This document shows positions 14,985-21,778 of a stretch of DNA of 21,778 bases, piece by piece; the first letter of the stretch is position 1, and every line of letters starts with the position of its first letter. The stretch spans positions 1-21,778 of the forward strand of contig JAAYFZ010000388.1 in NCBI GenBank assembly GCA_012727965.1, read 5' to 3'. Source of the DNA: Clostridiaceae bacterium (GTDB lineage Bacteria; Bacillota; Clostridia; Saccharofermentanales; UBA5734). A model generated the notes under the pieces. The model made no database searches, was not told the origin of the DNA, and was given only the letters and a program-made list of their open reading frames with translations. A program made the position numbers and the translations under genes.

Positions 14985-15635
14985 TTACCTCGTCATCTCC
15001 TTCAATTTTCTTGATAGCATGGCCAACGATGCTGCCATATTCTCATTTTGAACCAGTACATTTTCTGGTGCGTTCAGATGAACGGGCGCAAAATTCCAAA
15101 TTGCCAATATTCCGCTGGCCAACAAATTATCACAGGCTGCTTGTGCGGATTGAGCAGGAACTGTAATGATGCCAATATGTATCCGTAATCGTTTGCAGAA
15201 CTCTTCCATTTCTGAAACAGGACGAATCCTACAGCCATTTATTACATCACCTGTCGTACCGACCTCATTGTCAAAAGCAGCAACTATATTCAAGCCATAA
15301 TTTTCGAAGCCTTTGTACGATATCAAAGCTTTACCAAGGGATCCTGCACCTATCAGCACAGCATCCATTACATTGTTATAGCCAAGATAATCCTCCATAT
15401 TATCAATCAGATCCTGAATTTCAAAACCAGTATTTGGCTTACCCTTAATTGAACTGACAGCAGCCAGATCTTTGCGCACCTGAACATCATTCAATCTTAA
15501 TTCCGTAGCGATTGTTTTTGCAGATATAACTATGTCGCCGGCTTGTTTATGCTCTTTCAGAAGCTGTAAATAATATGGCATCCTTTGAAGCGCCTGTACC
15601 GAGACAATTACAGGATTTCTTTTCTGTTGGTTCAT
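14985..15635 (-). CDS. rex: Redox-sensing transcriptional repressor Rex (divergent recognition region)
   Basis: This 216-residue protein has the Rex layout: an N-terminal winged helix (about 8-75), a Rossmann domain with GAGSLG (96-101) that senses NADH/NAD+, and the C-terminal NFAPV motif and closing helix. In typical Bacillota Rex the recognition part reads like xxVRKDFSYFGEFGKRGxGY. Here it is VQVRKDLAAVSSIKGKPNTG (51-70): RKD is kept, but the wing and following turn differ, which suggests altered DNA specificity. A TTGACA-17-TAGAAT promoter overlaps an inverted repeat, indicating autoregulation. The predicted targets, rex-lysR and mdh-fumC, fit the known Rex role in NADH-disposing fermentation genes. 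Confidence 0.9.
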   Translation of the reverse strand: MNQQKRNPVIVSVQALQRMPYYLQLLKEHKQAGDIVISAKTIATELRLNDVQVRKDLAAVSSIKGKPNTGFEIQDLIDNMEDYLGYNNVMDAVLIGAGSLGKALISYKGFENYGLNIVAAFDNEVGTTGDVINGCRIRPVSEMEEFCKRLRIHIGIITVPAQSAQAACDNLLASGILAIWNFAPVHLNAPENVLVQNENMAASLAMLSRKLKEMTR

Positions 15636-15670
15636 TGTGATTCTGCCCCTTTCGTGGTTCGATATCTCAA

Positions 15671-15692
15671 AATCGATATTTCGTTATCGATT
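15671..15692. promoter_or_regulatory. 22-bp inverted repeat, probable autoregulatory operator of rex-lysR
   Basis: Arms AATCGATA and TATCGATT (8 bp, perfect) flank TTTCGT. The site overlaps the predicted -10 of rex and matches the mdh operator at 18 of 19 inner positions. An extra direct half-site, TCGATATCTC (15659-15668), lies 14 bp from TCGATATTTC within the dyad, suggesting cooperative binding. Confidence 0.7.
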
Positions 15693-15718
15693 CTAATTCA
15701 GAGTGTTGCTCTTGTCAA
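15690..15718 (-). promoter_or_regulatory. Promoter of rex-lysR
   Basis: Minus-strand TTGACA (15713-15718) and TAGAAT (15690-15695, 5/6) are separated by exactly 17 bp, about 55 bp before the rex ATG. The operator begins within the -10, a repressor arrangement. Confidence 0.75.
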
Positions 15719-15730
15719 CATCGCTGCAGA

Positions 15731-15759
15731 TTGACTATTCTAAATATAAGGGATATAAT
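15731..15759 (+). promoter_or_regulatory. Promoter of the MFS transporter gene
   Basis: TTGACT (15731-15736), a 17-bp spacer and a perfect TATAAT (15754-15759) lie 65 bp before the ATG. It is back-to-back with the rex promoter; the two -35 boxes are only 12 bp apart, so occupancy of one may affect the other. Confidence 0.78.
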
Positions 15760-15824
15760 CCACTGAACTTCGACTGTATACAATTTTAACGATTATAATT
15801 ATGAACATATAAGAGGTACAGATC

Positions 15825-17108
15825 ATGAAACAGATCAGCGAATCTGGAGGCCGTCGCGGCTTGATGCAGAGTCATCCACTTTTGGCTACACTAGTTGGTT
15901 TGAGAGGCAATGAGCGTTCCTGTGTTTATACAGAACCGCTCTGGGGTATACCCTTTAATCTCTATTCACCCTTTTTGACAATATATATGTATGCTCTTGG
16001 CGTAAATGACCGTCAGATCGGCCTGATGTTAAGTATTGGCATGATCTTCCAGGTGTTTGCTGCACTGATGGGCGGTGTTCTCACTGATAAGCTCGGCCGA
16101 CGTAATGCGACGGTCATTTTCGATACGCTTTCCTGGTCAATACCTGCTCTGATCTGGATGTTCTCACAAAACTTCTGGTGGTTTCTGGCTGCAACTATCC
16201 TGAACAGCATGTGGCAGATCACGAATAACTCCTGGACCTGTTTGATGGTAGAGGACTGTGATCAGAGCAAGCTGGTTCATATATTTACCTGGTGTACGAT
16301 TTCAGGGCTTCTGGCTGTTTTCTTCGCACCGGCAGCTGGTATCCTCGTAGACAGACTGACGATAATTCCAGCTATGCGCATAATTTTCGGCCTCACCTTC
16401 GTCATGATGACAGCCAAATTCTATATTCTTTATTTCACTGCTCATGAAACCAGTCGCGGCGTCATTCGCATGCGCGAAACAAAAGGGGTACCTATACGTA
16501 AGATTCTTGGTGAATACAAGACGATTGCCATTAAGGTTGCCAAAACGCCGCGCACCGTGCTTATTATTGCAATTATGGTTATTCTTAATATAACCGCTGC
16601 CGTCAGCAACAACTTCTTCGCACTCTACGCAACTCAGAATCTAGGTATGCCTGATGCCTGGCTGGCCTGGTTCCCGATCGGCAGAGCTATAGTCATGCTG
16701 ATTTTCATTTTCACAGTTCAGACAGCGCTTAGTCATCTATCCTTCAGAATACCTGTACTGATCGGTCTTGTACTTTATATTGGCAGCCAGCTGATCCTGA
16801 TCACAACTAAGCCAGATCATCTGCTGCCTCTGATATTCTATGTACTGCTGGAAGCATTTGCTTTCGCCCTGGTGATTCCTCAGAAGGACGCCATGATGGT
16901 AAAGTTCATCGATCCGGTAGAACGTGCCCGCATATCCTCGATCGTCTATATGTCCATGATCGCGGTTTCCTCGCCCTTTGGCTGGATCGCCGGCGAGCTT
17001 TCACAGCGTGACCGCAGCTGGCCCTTCATCATGAATATGATCTTGTTCTCCCTTTGCTTCCTATTGATAGTTTATACCAGACGTTTGAAACTCACGGACG
17101 ATAATTGA
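15825..17108 (+). CDS. Major facilitator superfamily transporter
   Basis: A 427-residue polytopic protein with about 12 predicted membrane segments. The MFS motif A-like loop GGVLTDKLGRR is near residues 84-94, between segments 2 and 3, and a central hydrophilic loop (about 205-240) separates the two halves. The start is supported by AAGAGG 8 nt upstream. It has its own strong promoter, diverges from rex and converges on sulP with only 36 bp between stops. No clear hairpin terminator was seen there. The substrate cannot be read from the sequence; drug efflux and metabolite export are both possible. Confidence 0.85.
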   Translation: MKQISESGGRRGLMQSHPLLATLVGLRGNERSCVYTEPLWGIPFNLYSPFLTIYMYALGVNDRQIGLMLSIGMIFQVFAALMGGVLTDKLGRRNATVIFDTLSWSIPALIWMFSQNFWWFLAATILNSMWQITNNSWTCLMVEDCDQSKLVHIFTWCTISGLLAVFFAPAAGILVDRLTIIPAMRIIFGLTFVMMTAKFYILYFTAHETSRGVIRMRETKGVPIRKILGEYKTIAIKVAKTPRTVLIIAIMVILNITAAVSNNFFALYATQNLGMPDAWLAWFPIGRAIVMLIFIFTVQTALSHLSFRIPVLIGLVLYIGSQLILITTKPDHLLPLIFYVLLEAFAFALVIPQKDAMMVKFIDPVERARISSIVYMSMIAVSSPFGWIAGELSQRDRSWPFIMNMILFSLCFLLIVYTRRLKLTDDN

Positions 17109-17144
17109 TCTGGAGACTCCTTAGAAACGAAATTCAAAACTTAG

Positions 17145-18863
17145 TCATTTTCTATCAGAAACAGATTTCAGGCTGAGGCTATTTTTCGCTAGAGTGATAG
17201 CAGCATTAACGTTGCTGCAAACATTGCCCTCGCCGACTTTTGCCAGTACTCCTGTGTTTTCAACTACTTTCAGTAGCTGTTCGTTCAAGCCTGCGAAGAT
17301 AACCTTGATTTTTCGTTCCTTACTTCGCTTAATTATACGGTTGAGGGCATTGATTGCTGATGCATCAATATTGGGAACATTCTCGAAGCTGAGGATAAGT
17401 ATCCTGCAATCGCTTCTGATTTCATTCATGATATCCATAAATGTGTTGGCAACACCAAAAAACAGCGGACCTTCGATCTGATAAACCATAATGCCAGATT
17501 CCATAATCTCGTTATCAAGCAGCTCCTGCGGTGATACATAGTCGTTTTTATCAGCATCGTCATCCGCGATGATTGCACTAGAAATAGACTCCATACTGAC
17601 AAAAGTCGTGCTCTCAGACATGCGGCGCATGAAAAAGAACATTGCCACTATCATTCCGATACCGATGGCAAAGACCAGATCGAACAGGACAGTCATAAAG
17701 AATGTTACCAGCAAAATTGCCATGTCGCTCTTGGTCGATTTGAGCAGACCTTTGAAGGAGCGCCACTCGCTCATGTTATAAGAGATAACGATCAAAATTG
17801 CAGCCATTGCCGTCATGGGAATTAACTTGGCTAGAGGCATAAATATCAGCATGATCAATAAAATTGTCAGCGAATGTACGATACCCGCCACAGGCGTGCG
17901 GCCGCCGTTCTTAACATTTGCCGCTGTTCTCGCGATAGCACCAGTTGCCGGGATTCCGCCAAACAGTGACGAGGCAATATTAGCCACACCCTGGGCGACC
18001 AGTTCCATATTCGATCTATGCTTGGAACCGATCATACCGTCGGCGACAACTGCTGATAACAGCGACTCAATACTGGCCAAAAAGGCAATGGTAAAAGCCG
18101 GCGCCGCCAGCTGACGAATACTCTCCAGGCTGAAATCTATACTTCTAAAATCTATTAGTGAGAAAGTGTTGGGGATATTACCGAAACGGCTGCCAATAGT
18201 TTCTACCGGCAGTTCCAGCAAGCTTACAAGCAGAGTTGATACAACCAAAGCAATCAAAGATCCTGGTATCTTCTTATTGATCTTCGGCCACAAAACGATA
18301 ATGATCAATGTCAGAAGACCAACGCCCAGAGTATACAAGTGCGTTGTGTTAAATACAGAGAAATAGGCTTGCCACTTGTCGATAAATTCTGAAGGGACCT
18401 CCGCCATCTTCAGTCCGAAAAAATCCTTGATCTGAGTCGAAAACAATACAATAGCGATTCCACTGGTAAATCCTGTTGTTATCGGATAGGGAATAAACTT
18501 GATGACACTGCCGAATTTCATAAGGCCGAAGATGATCATTAGTATTCCAGCCATGATCGTTGCCAGAGTCAATCCAGACATGCCGAATTTTTGAATTATC
18601 CCATATATAATGATTACAAATGCACCGGTCGGACCACCGATCTGAACACGGCTGCCGCCAAGAAGAGAAACGAAGAAGCCCGCGATTATGGCTGTGATCA
18701 GGCCTTTTTCCGGAGTAACTCCAGAAGCTATCGCAAGAGCAATCGATAATGGCAACGCAATTATTGCAACGATTATACCGGCAATAATATCTTTTCCAAG
18801 CTGCCCTCCCCGAAACTCATTTTTGCGATGTTTGATGATAGAAAGAAGTTTAGGTTTCAACAT
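17145..18863 (-). CDS. SulP (SLC26)-family anion transporter with STAS domain
   Basis: A 572-residue transporter. The SulP signature near the N-terminus has ALPLSIALAIASGV followed by GGSRVQIGGPTGAF, then multiple membrane segments up to about residue 415. A cytoplasmic STAS domain occupies the last 110 residues (MVYQIEGPLFFGVAN through the NIDASAINAL loop). Annotators usually call these sulfate permeases, but the family also includes bicarbonate carriers and the C4-dicarboxylate transporter DauA. No sulfate-assimilation genes are nearby. A GTG at 18872 sits inside the Shine-Dalgarno; the ATG at 18863, 8 nt after AAGG, is preferred. It lies downstream of the histidine kinase gene but has a good promoter of its own. 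Confidence 0.88.
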   Translation of the reverse strand: MLKPKLLSIIKHRKNEFRGGQLGKDIIAGIIVAIIALPLSIALAIASGVTPEKGLITAIIAGFFVSLLGGSRVQIGGPTGAFVIIIYGIIQKFGMSGLTLATIMAGILMIIFGLMKFGSVIKFIPYPITTGFTSGIAIVLFSTQIKDFFGLKMAEVPSEFIDKWQAYFSVFNTTHLYTLGVGLLTLIIIVLWPKINKKIPGSLIALVVSTLLVSLLELPVETIGSRFGNIPNTFSLIDFRSIDFSLESIRQLAAPAFTIAFLASIESLLSAVVADGMIGSKHRSNMELVAQGVANIASSLFGGIPATGAIARTAANVKNGGRTPVAGIVHSLTILLIMLIFMPLAKLIPMTAMAAILIVISYNMSEWRSFKGLLKSTKSDMAILLVTFFMTVLFDLVFAIGIGMIVAMFFFMRRMSESTTFVSMESISSAIIADDDADKNDYVSPQELLDNEIMESGIMVYQIEGPLFFGVANTFMDIMNEIRSDCRILILSFENVPNIDASAINALNRIIKRSKERKIKVIFAGLNEQLLKVVENTGVLAKVGEGNVCSNVNAAITLAKNSLSLKSVSDRK

Positions 18864-18879
18864 TTTTAGCACCTTATCC

Positions 18880-18902
18880 AGCAGCCAAATAATACGGCTG
18901 CT
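18880..18902 (-). other. Leader hairpin directly upstream of the sulP ribosome site
   Basis: AGCAGCC and GGCTGCT form a perfect 7-bp stem with a 9-nt loop, ending a few nucleotides before the AAGG of sulP. No U-run follows, so it is not a typical terminator. It may affect translation initiation or mRNA stability. Confidence 0.4.
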
Positions 18903-18931
18903 ATTAGCTTTCCAAATAGTAAGACCGGCTA

Positions 18932-18960
18932 ATCATATTCCTATTTTTTTGGAAAATCAA
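18932..18960 (-). promoter_or_regulatory. Promoter of sulP
   Basis: Minus-strand TTGATT (18955-18960), a 17-bp spacer containing an A7 run, and TATGAT (18932-18937, 5/6) lie in the 119-bp gap between the kinase gene and sulP. Confidence 0.6.
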
Positions 18961-18982
18961 TTGTGAAGGTGCCGAAAATCTA

Positions 18983-20380
18983 TTAGATAGAACTAAATTT
19001 CGCTTCAGGTTCTGCTGTCAGAGGCAAAACAATGGTAAAAGTGCTGCCTACACCAGTTGTGCTTTGAACAGAAATACTGCCACCATGAGCTTCGACTATC
19101 TGTTTGACCATTGTCAAACCAAGGCCAGTATTGCTCGATTTTGCTTTTGATCTTGCCTGGTCTGCCTGGTAGAATCGATTAAATATCTTATCCAAATGCT
19201 CAGGTGCGATGCCGATACCATCATCGGAAACACTAATGTTTATTCGATCATTGTTTTTGCCGTCTCTATGCAGGTCGACCATTACGAAGCCATTATCGCG
19301 TCCGTAGCTGATACTGTTGGAAACCAGATTTATCAGTGCGCGCATTAGCTGTGTCTGATCCGCCTCAATCTCAATGCTTCGATCTAACTTGCTGATAAGC
19401 TGAATCCCCTTGCTGTCAGCTTGTTCCTGTAATTCATCTGTGACCATTTCGCAGAGCTCTGCCAAATTGAACTTCTCATAATTAAGTGATCTAAGAGCAT
19501 TCCCTGTACGTGACAGTTCGAGCAACTGTGTTATCAACCTGGACATATGCTCTGACTGGCGCAGTATAGAGTCCAGACTCTCACGCATCGTTACCGGATC
19601 ATCTTGTGTTAAGCCATACTCTGCCTGAGAAATAATTACAGAAACTGGTGTACGGAGTTCATGTGAGACATCAGAAGTAAACTGTTTTTCATTCTCAAAA
19701 GCGTCTTCAATTTTCTCCAGAAGCTTATCATATGTCGAAGCCAGACTATACAGTTCATCATTTGCATTGCCTTCAAGACCGATTCTGCTACTGAGATCTT
19801 TTTTCCTCATTATATATTCTGCTGTTTGTTGAATCTTCCGGACAGGTGCGAAAGCACGCTTTGTTACTACATACCCTACAGCCAGGGTAATTGCTACAAG
19901 CAGAGGCAAAGTCAAAAGCATTAATACCAAAACATTGCGAAGTGTTTGTTTACTGTTACTGAGCGAGTAAATACCTCTTACCCATACGCCTGTACCGTTT
20001 GGATATTCGGTATACAAGTCATAAACCTGCCAGTTTTCATTTTCACTTGAATATTCGCGATGAGTGTCAGACTGCAGGGCAATTTCCTCGGGGAAACCCT
20101 GAGGGGCATGGCCCATCATTTTTGTTCCCTCCTGACCATAGACCAGAAGAGAGACATCATTTACATAAAAATCGAAGTCATTACTAATTTCAAGCCAGTC
20201 GCCAGGCATAGCTATGTAATCAAAGGCGTTCTTTACTGATTTTTCCAAAGCATTTTGAGAAACATGGGTAATCTGCAAATCCAGAGTAACCAGGAAAACT
20301 GACATGACTATTATCATAAACAGTAGCATCACAGCAGCATAAAAAGTGGTAACTCTTTTTTTGATCGATAGCCTGCTCAT
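18983..20380 (-). CDS. Two-component sensor histidine kinase (HAMP, HisKA, HATPase)
   Basis: The 465-residue membrane kinase has a first membrane segment at about 12-33 and an extracytoplasmic sensor of about 115 residues without a recognised fold. A second membrane segment follows at about 149-172, then HAMP (about 173-225). The HisKA phospho-acceptor is His240 in SDVSHELRTP. The ATPase domain has Asn355 (N box), DDGIGI (386-391) and TGLGL (418-422), so all catalytic parts are present. Its ATG immediately follows the response regulator stop (TAAATG), with AGGTGA as ribosome site. The signal is unknown. The divergent PepSY-like gene with tandem operator repeats suggests an envelope-related stimulus. 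Confidence 0.92.
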   Translation of the reverse strand: MSRLSIKKRVTTFYAAVMLLFMIIVMSVFLVTLDLQITHVSQNALEKSVKNAFDYIAMPGDWLEISNDFDFYVNDVSLLVYGQEGTKMMGHAPQGFPEEIALQSDTHREYSSENENWQVYDLYTEYPNGTGVWVRGIYSLSNSKQTLRNVLVLMLLTLPLLVAITLAVGYVVTKRAFAPVRKIQQTAEYIMRKKDLSSRIGLEGNANDELYSLASTYDKLLEKIEDAFENEKQFTSDVSHELRTPVSVIISQAEYGLTQDDPVTMRESLDSILRQSEHMSRLITQLLELSRTGNALRSLNYEKFNLAELCEMVTDELQEQADSKGIQLISKLDRSIEIEADQTQLMRALINLVSNSISYGRDNGFVMVDLHRDGKNNDRINISVSDDGIGIAPEHLDKIFNRFYQADQARSKAKSSNTGLGLTMVKQIVEAHGGSISVQSTTGVGSTFTIVLPLTAEPEAKFSSI

Positions 20381-21058
20381 TTAATCACCTGCCCTGAGAA
20401 CATAGCCTGTTCCACGAACAGTATGAATCAGTTTAAGCTCGAAATCCTGATCTATCTTTTTGCGCAAATAGCGGATATAAACATCAATGACATTGCTGCC
20501 ACCTTCAAAACCAAAATCATAAATCTGTTGTTCGATTCGTTCTCTTGTTAACACTATTTCCTTATTGCGAAGCAGCACCTCAAGAAGAGCGAATTCACGC
20601 TGTGTTAAGATGATGTTTTTATCACCTCTTCTTACAACGCGTGCATTTAGGTCCATTTCCAGATCCGCCAGCTTAAGAGTGTCACTATTGATATCTGCTG
20701 GTTTCCGACGTGTCAAAGCTCTGATCCTCGCAGTAAGTTCAGCAAACGAAAATGGCTTGACCAGATAATCATCAGCACCGGCATCCAGGCCTTTTACCCG
20801 GTCCTCTATAGAATCTCTGGCAGTGAGAAGCAAAACCGCCACTGAACTTCCTTCTTGCCTAAGCCGTTTTAGCACTTCCAATCCATCTATTTCTGGCAGC
20901 ATAATATCAAGTATGATCGCATCATATTCGGCTGCATAAGCATAGTCCAGAGCGCTCAAACCATCACCACAGCCGTCAATAATATAGCCCTCTGAGCGAA
21001 GCCTTCTGACAGTTATGTCGCGCAGCTCAGGTTCATCTTCTACCAGCAAAAGCCTCAT
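20381..21058 (-). CDS. OmpR/PhoB-family response regulator
   Basis: The 225-residue regulator has a receiver domain with acidic pocket Glu7/Asp8, phospho-acceptor Asp51 (ILDIMLP), Thr79 and Lys101. A C-terminal winged helix (about 125-225; LTQREFALLEVLLRN, then VIDVYIRYLRKKI and the RGTGYVL wing) follows. GAAGGGAG lies 7 nt before the ATG. It is the cognate partner of the kinase encoded immediately downstream. Likely targets are its own promoter and the divergent PepSY-like gene, where three 11-bp direct repeats fit this family's binding mode. Confidence 0.94.
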   Translation of the reverse strand: MRLLLVEDEPELRDITVRRLRSEGYIIDGCGDGLSALDYAYAAEYDAIILDIMLPEIDGLEVLKRLRQEGSSVAVLLLTARDSIEDRVKGLDAGADDYLVKPFSFAELTARIRALTRRKPADINSDTLKLADLEMDLNARVVRRGDKNIILTQREFALLEVLLRNKEIVLTRERIEQQIYDFGFEGGSNVIDVYIRYLRKKIDQDFELKLIHTVRGTGYVLRAGD

Positions 21059-21095
21059 ATTGCAGCTCCCTTCGGATATTTAGTACTTGGTTGTG

Positions 21096-21101
21096 ATTAT
21101 A
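21096..21101 (-). promoter_or_regulatory. Extended -10 element of the response regulator-kinase operon
   Basis: The minus strand reads TGTTATAAT: a perfect TATAAT preceded by TGn, 37 bp before the regulator ATG. No good -35 is found at 16-18 bp, which fits an extended -10 promoter or an activated one. Confidence 0.55.
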
Positions 21102-21117
21102 ACATGTCCCTTGTTAT
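21099..21117. repeat. Inverted repeat overlapping the regulator promoter
   Basis: ATAACA (21099-21104) and TGTTAT (21112-21117) are separated by 7 bp and cover part of the -10 and its upstream spacer. A repressor site is possible; the short arms make chance occurrence plausible. Confidence 0.3.
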
Positions 21118-21166
21118 GACTTAGCATAAAATGTTTCCTGTGTTTCTTTTTCCCATATATTTCCAT

Positions 21167-21199
21167 TCTCATTTTGATCTCATTTTGGTCTCATCTAAT
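21167..21199 (+). promoter_or_regulatory. Three tandem 11-bp direct repeats, probable OmpR-family operator
   Basis: TCTCATTTTGA, TCTCATTTTGG and TCTCATCTAAT follow each other without gap, an 11-bp period (about one helical turn). This is the arrangement bound head-to-tail by OmpR/PhoB-type regulators. The array lies 77 bp upstream of the PepSY-like start and about 110 bp from the regulator start, so it could serve either gene. No perfect -10 stands out between the array and the plus-strand start. Confidence 0.65.
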
Positions 21200-21275
21200 T
21201 TTAATGTTCATTTGTTAATCTGTAATCAGTTAATAACCAACTGCTTCCTGCAAGCTAATTGAAAGGATAAATTAT

Positions 21276-21778
21276 ATGAAAAGCATTGATAGAAAATGGA
21301 AAAAATTATTTGCAATTGTTATAGCAGCTGCTATGTTGCTCACGATTGGCAGTATAACAACTTATCGCCTGGTAGAGGCATCTGCCTTTGATTCTGCCAG
21401 AGCAGCCGCCAGGGAGAAGGTTCCGGCATCAGCTGAGCTGATCAAGGAATCAAAAGATGACGACGACTATAGTTTTGAGTTTTATGAAAGCACACTGACA
21501 GAAACATATACGGTTTCTGTCGAACGTAAAGATAAAACAAGAATACAGGTAAGAAGCAAGATCGAAAACCCAAAGGGATCTACAAATATCAATCTTACAA
21601 AACAAGATGTAATTGACATAATTGAAGCCCAGTTTCCTGATGCGGAAATCAGCTCGATCAGCTTGAGTGAAGAAGATGAGATCTATAGTATTATCAATGA
21701 AATTATTAGTAATAATTTAGCCAATAAATTTTATTGTATTTTTTCTCATTTCGGACAATCAAATATATTATCTACAGA
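21276..21778 (+). CDS. Membrane-anchored PepSY-like protein, 3' end cut by window
   Basis: The frame opens at ATG 21276 (GAAAGGA about 8 nt upstream) and stays open for 167 codons to the window end. A basic start (MKSIDRKWKK) and a hydrophobic segment (about 11-27) predict a signal anchor. Residues about 40-95 (ARAAAREKVP ... YSFEFYESTLTETYTVSVERKD) resemble a PepSY domain. A second PepSY-like start (TKQDVIDIIEAQFPDAEISSISLSEEDEIYS) covers about 108-138. After that the expected strand pattern is lost and the DNA becomes very AT-rich. Such proteins often diverge from OmpR-type two-component genes and may report envelope state or inhibit proteases. The last 30 residues may not be native to the gene. 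Confidence 0.6.
   Translation, partial: MKSIDRKWKKLFAIVIAAAMLLTIGSITTYRLVEASAFDSARAAAREKVPASAELIKESKDDDDYSFEFYESTLTETYTVSVERKDKTRIQVRSKIENPKGSTNINLTKQDVIDIIEAQFPDAEISSISLSEEDEIYSIINEIISNNLANKFYCIFSHFGQSNILST

Noticed and set aside
17109..17144. Bidirectional terminator between the convergent MFS and sulP genes
   Set aside because: The 36-bp gap has no stable stem or U-tract on either strand.
1..21778. CRISPR arrays, tRNA/rRNA genes, insertion sequences
   Set aside because: No regularly spaced repeats, cloverleaf-like genes, transposase frames or terminal inverted repeats were seen on reading both strands.

Overview
The window looks like part of a strict anaerobe of the Bacillota (Clostridia-like). 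The supporting signs are strong GGAGG-type ribosome binding sites, a Rex redox repressor, sigma-A-type promoters, dense iron-sulfur enzymology without quinone-linked partners, and a sensory-type [FeFe]-hydrogenase relative. The genus cannot be read from the sequence.

Layout. From about 11.2 kb down to position 1, one long minus-strand operon reads hdrB-hdrC-hdrA-floxD-floxC-floxB-floxA-frdB-frdA-permease-[2Fe-2S] protein-hydS-like (the last cut by the window edge). Gaps are at most 70 bp and five consecutive genes overlap. Next to it, also on the minus strand, are mdh-fumC (13838 to 11446), ending in a hairpin terminator, and rex-lysR (15635 to 14042). A plus-strand MFS transporter diverges from rex. 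A minus-strand response regulator-histidine kinase pair follows (21058 to 18983), with a SulP transporter gene behind it under its own promoter. A plus-strand PepSY-like membrane-anchored protein diverges from the regulator and runs off the right edge.

How the genes fit together. Mdh (Arg at the specificity position, so malate rather than lactate), class II fumarase and a soluble FrdAB-type fumarate reductase form a reductive route oxaloacetate > malate > fumarate > succinate. FrdAB has no membrane anchor in the operon. Instead it is encoded with a complete HdrABC-FloxABCD set, a family that in other anaerobes couples NADH oxidation to ferredoxin reduction by flavin-based electron bifurcation. 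The permease resembles aspartate/alanine-exchanger-type carriers, which include a succinate exporter. The main hypothesis is a soluble, NADH-dependent, electron-bifurcating fumarate reductase complex with its own product exporter and a redox/H2 sensor at the end of the operon. This is inferred from gene content and order, not proven.

Regulation. A nearly identical inverted repeat (arms ATCGATA, 6-bp spacer) overlaps the predicted promoters of both rex and mdh. The Rex protein has an unusual recognition region, so this may be a divergent Rex operator. A cre-like palindrome lies between the mdh promoter and its start codon. Three tandem 11-bp repeats upstream of the PepSY-like gene look like an OmpR-family operator. 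No tRNA, rRNA, CRISPR array or insertion sequence was seen, and no stretch above 300 bp lacks a gene.
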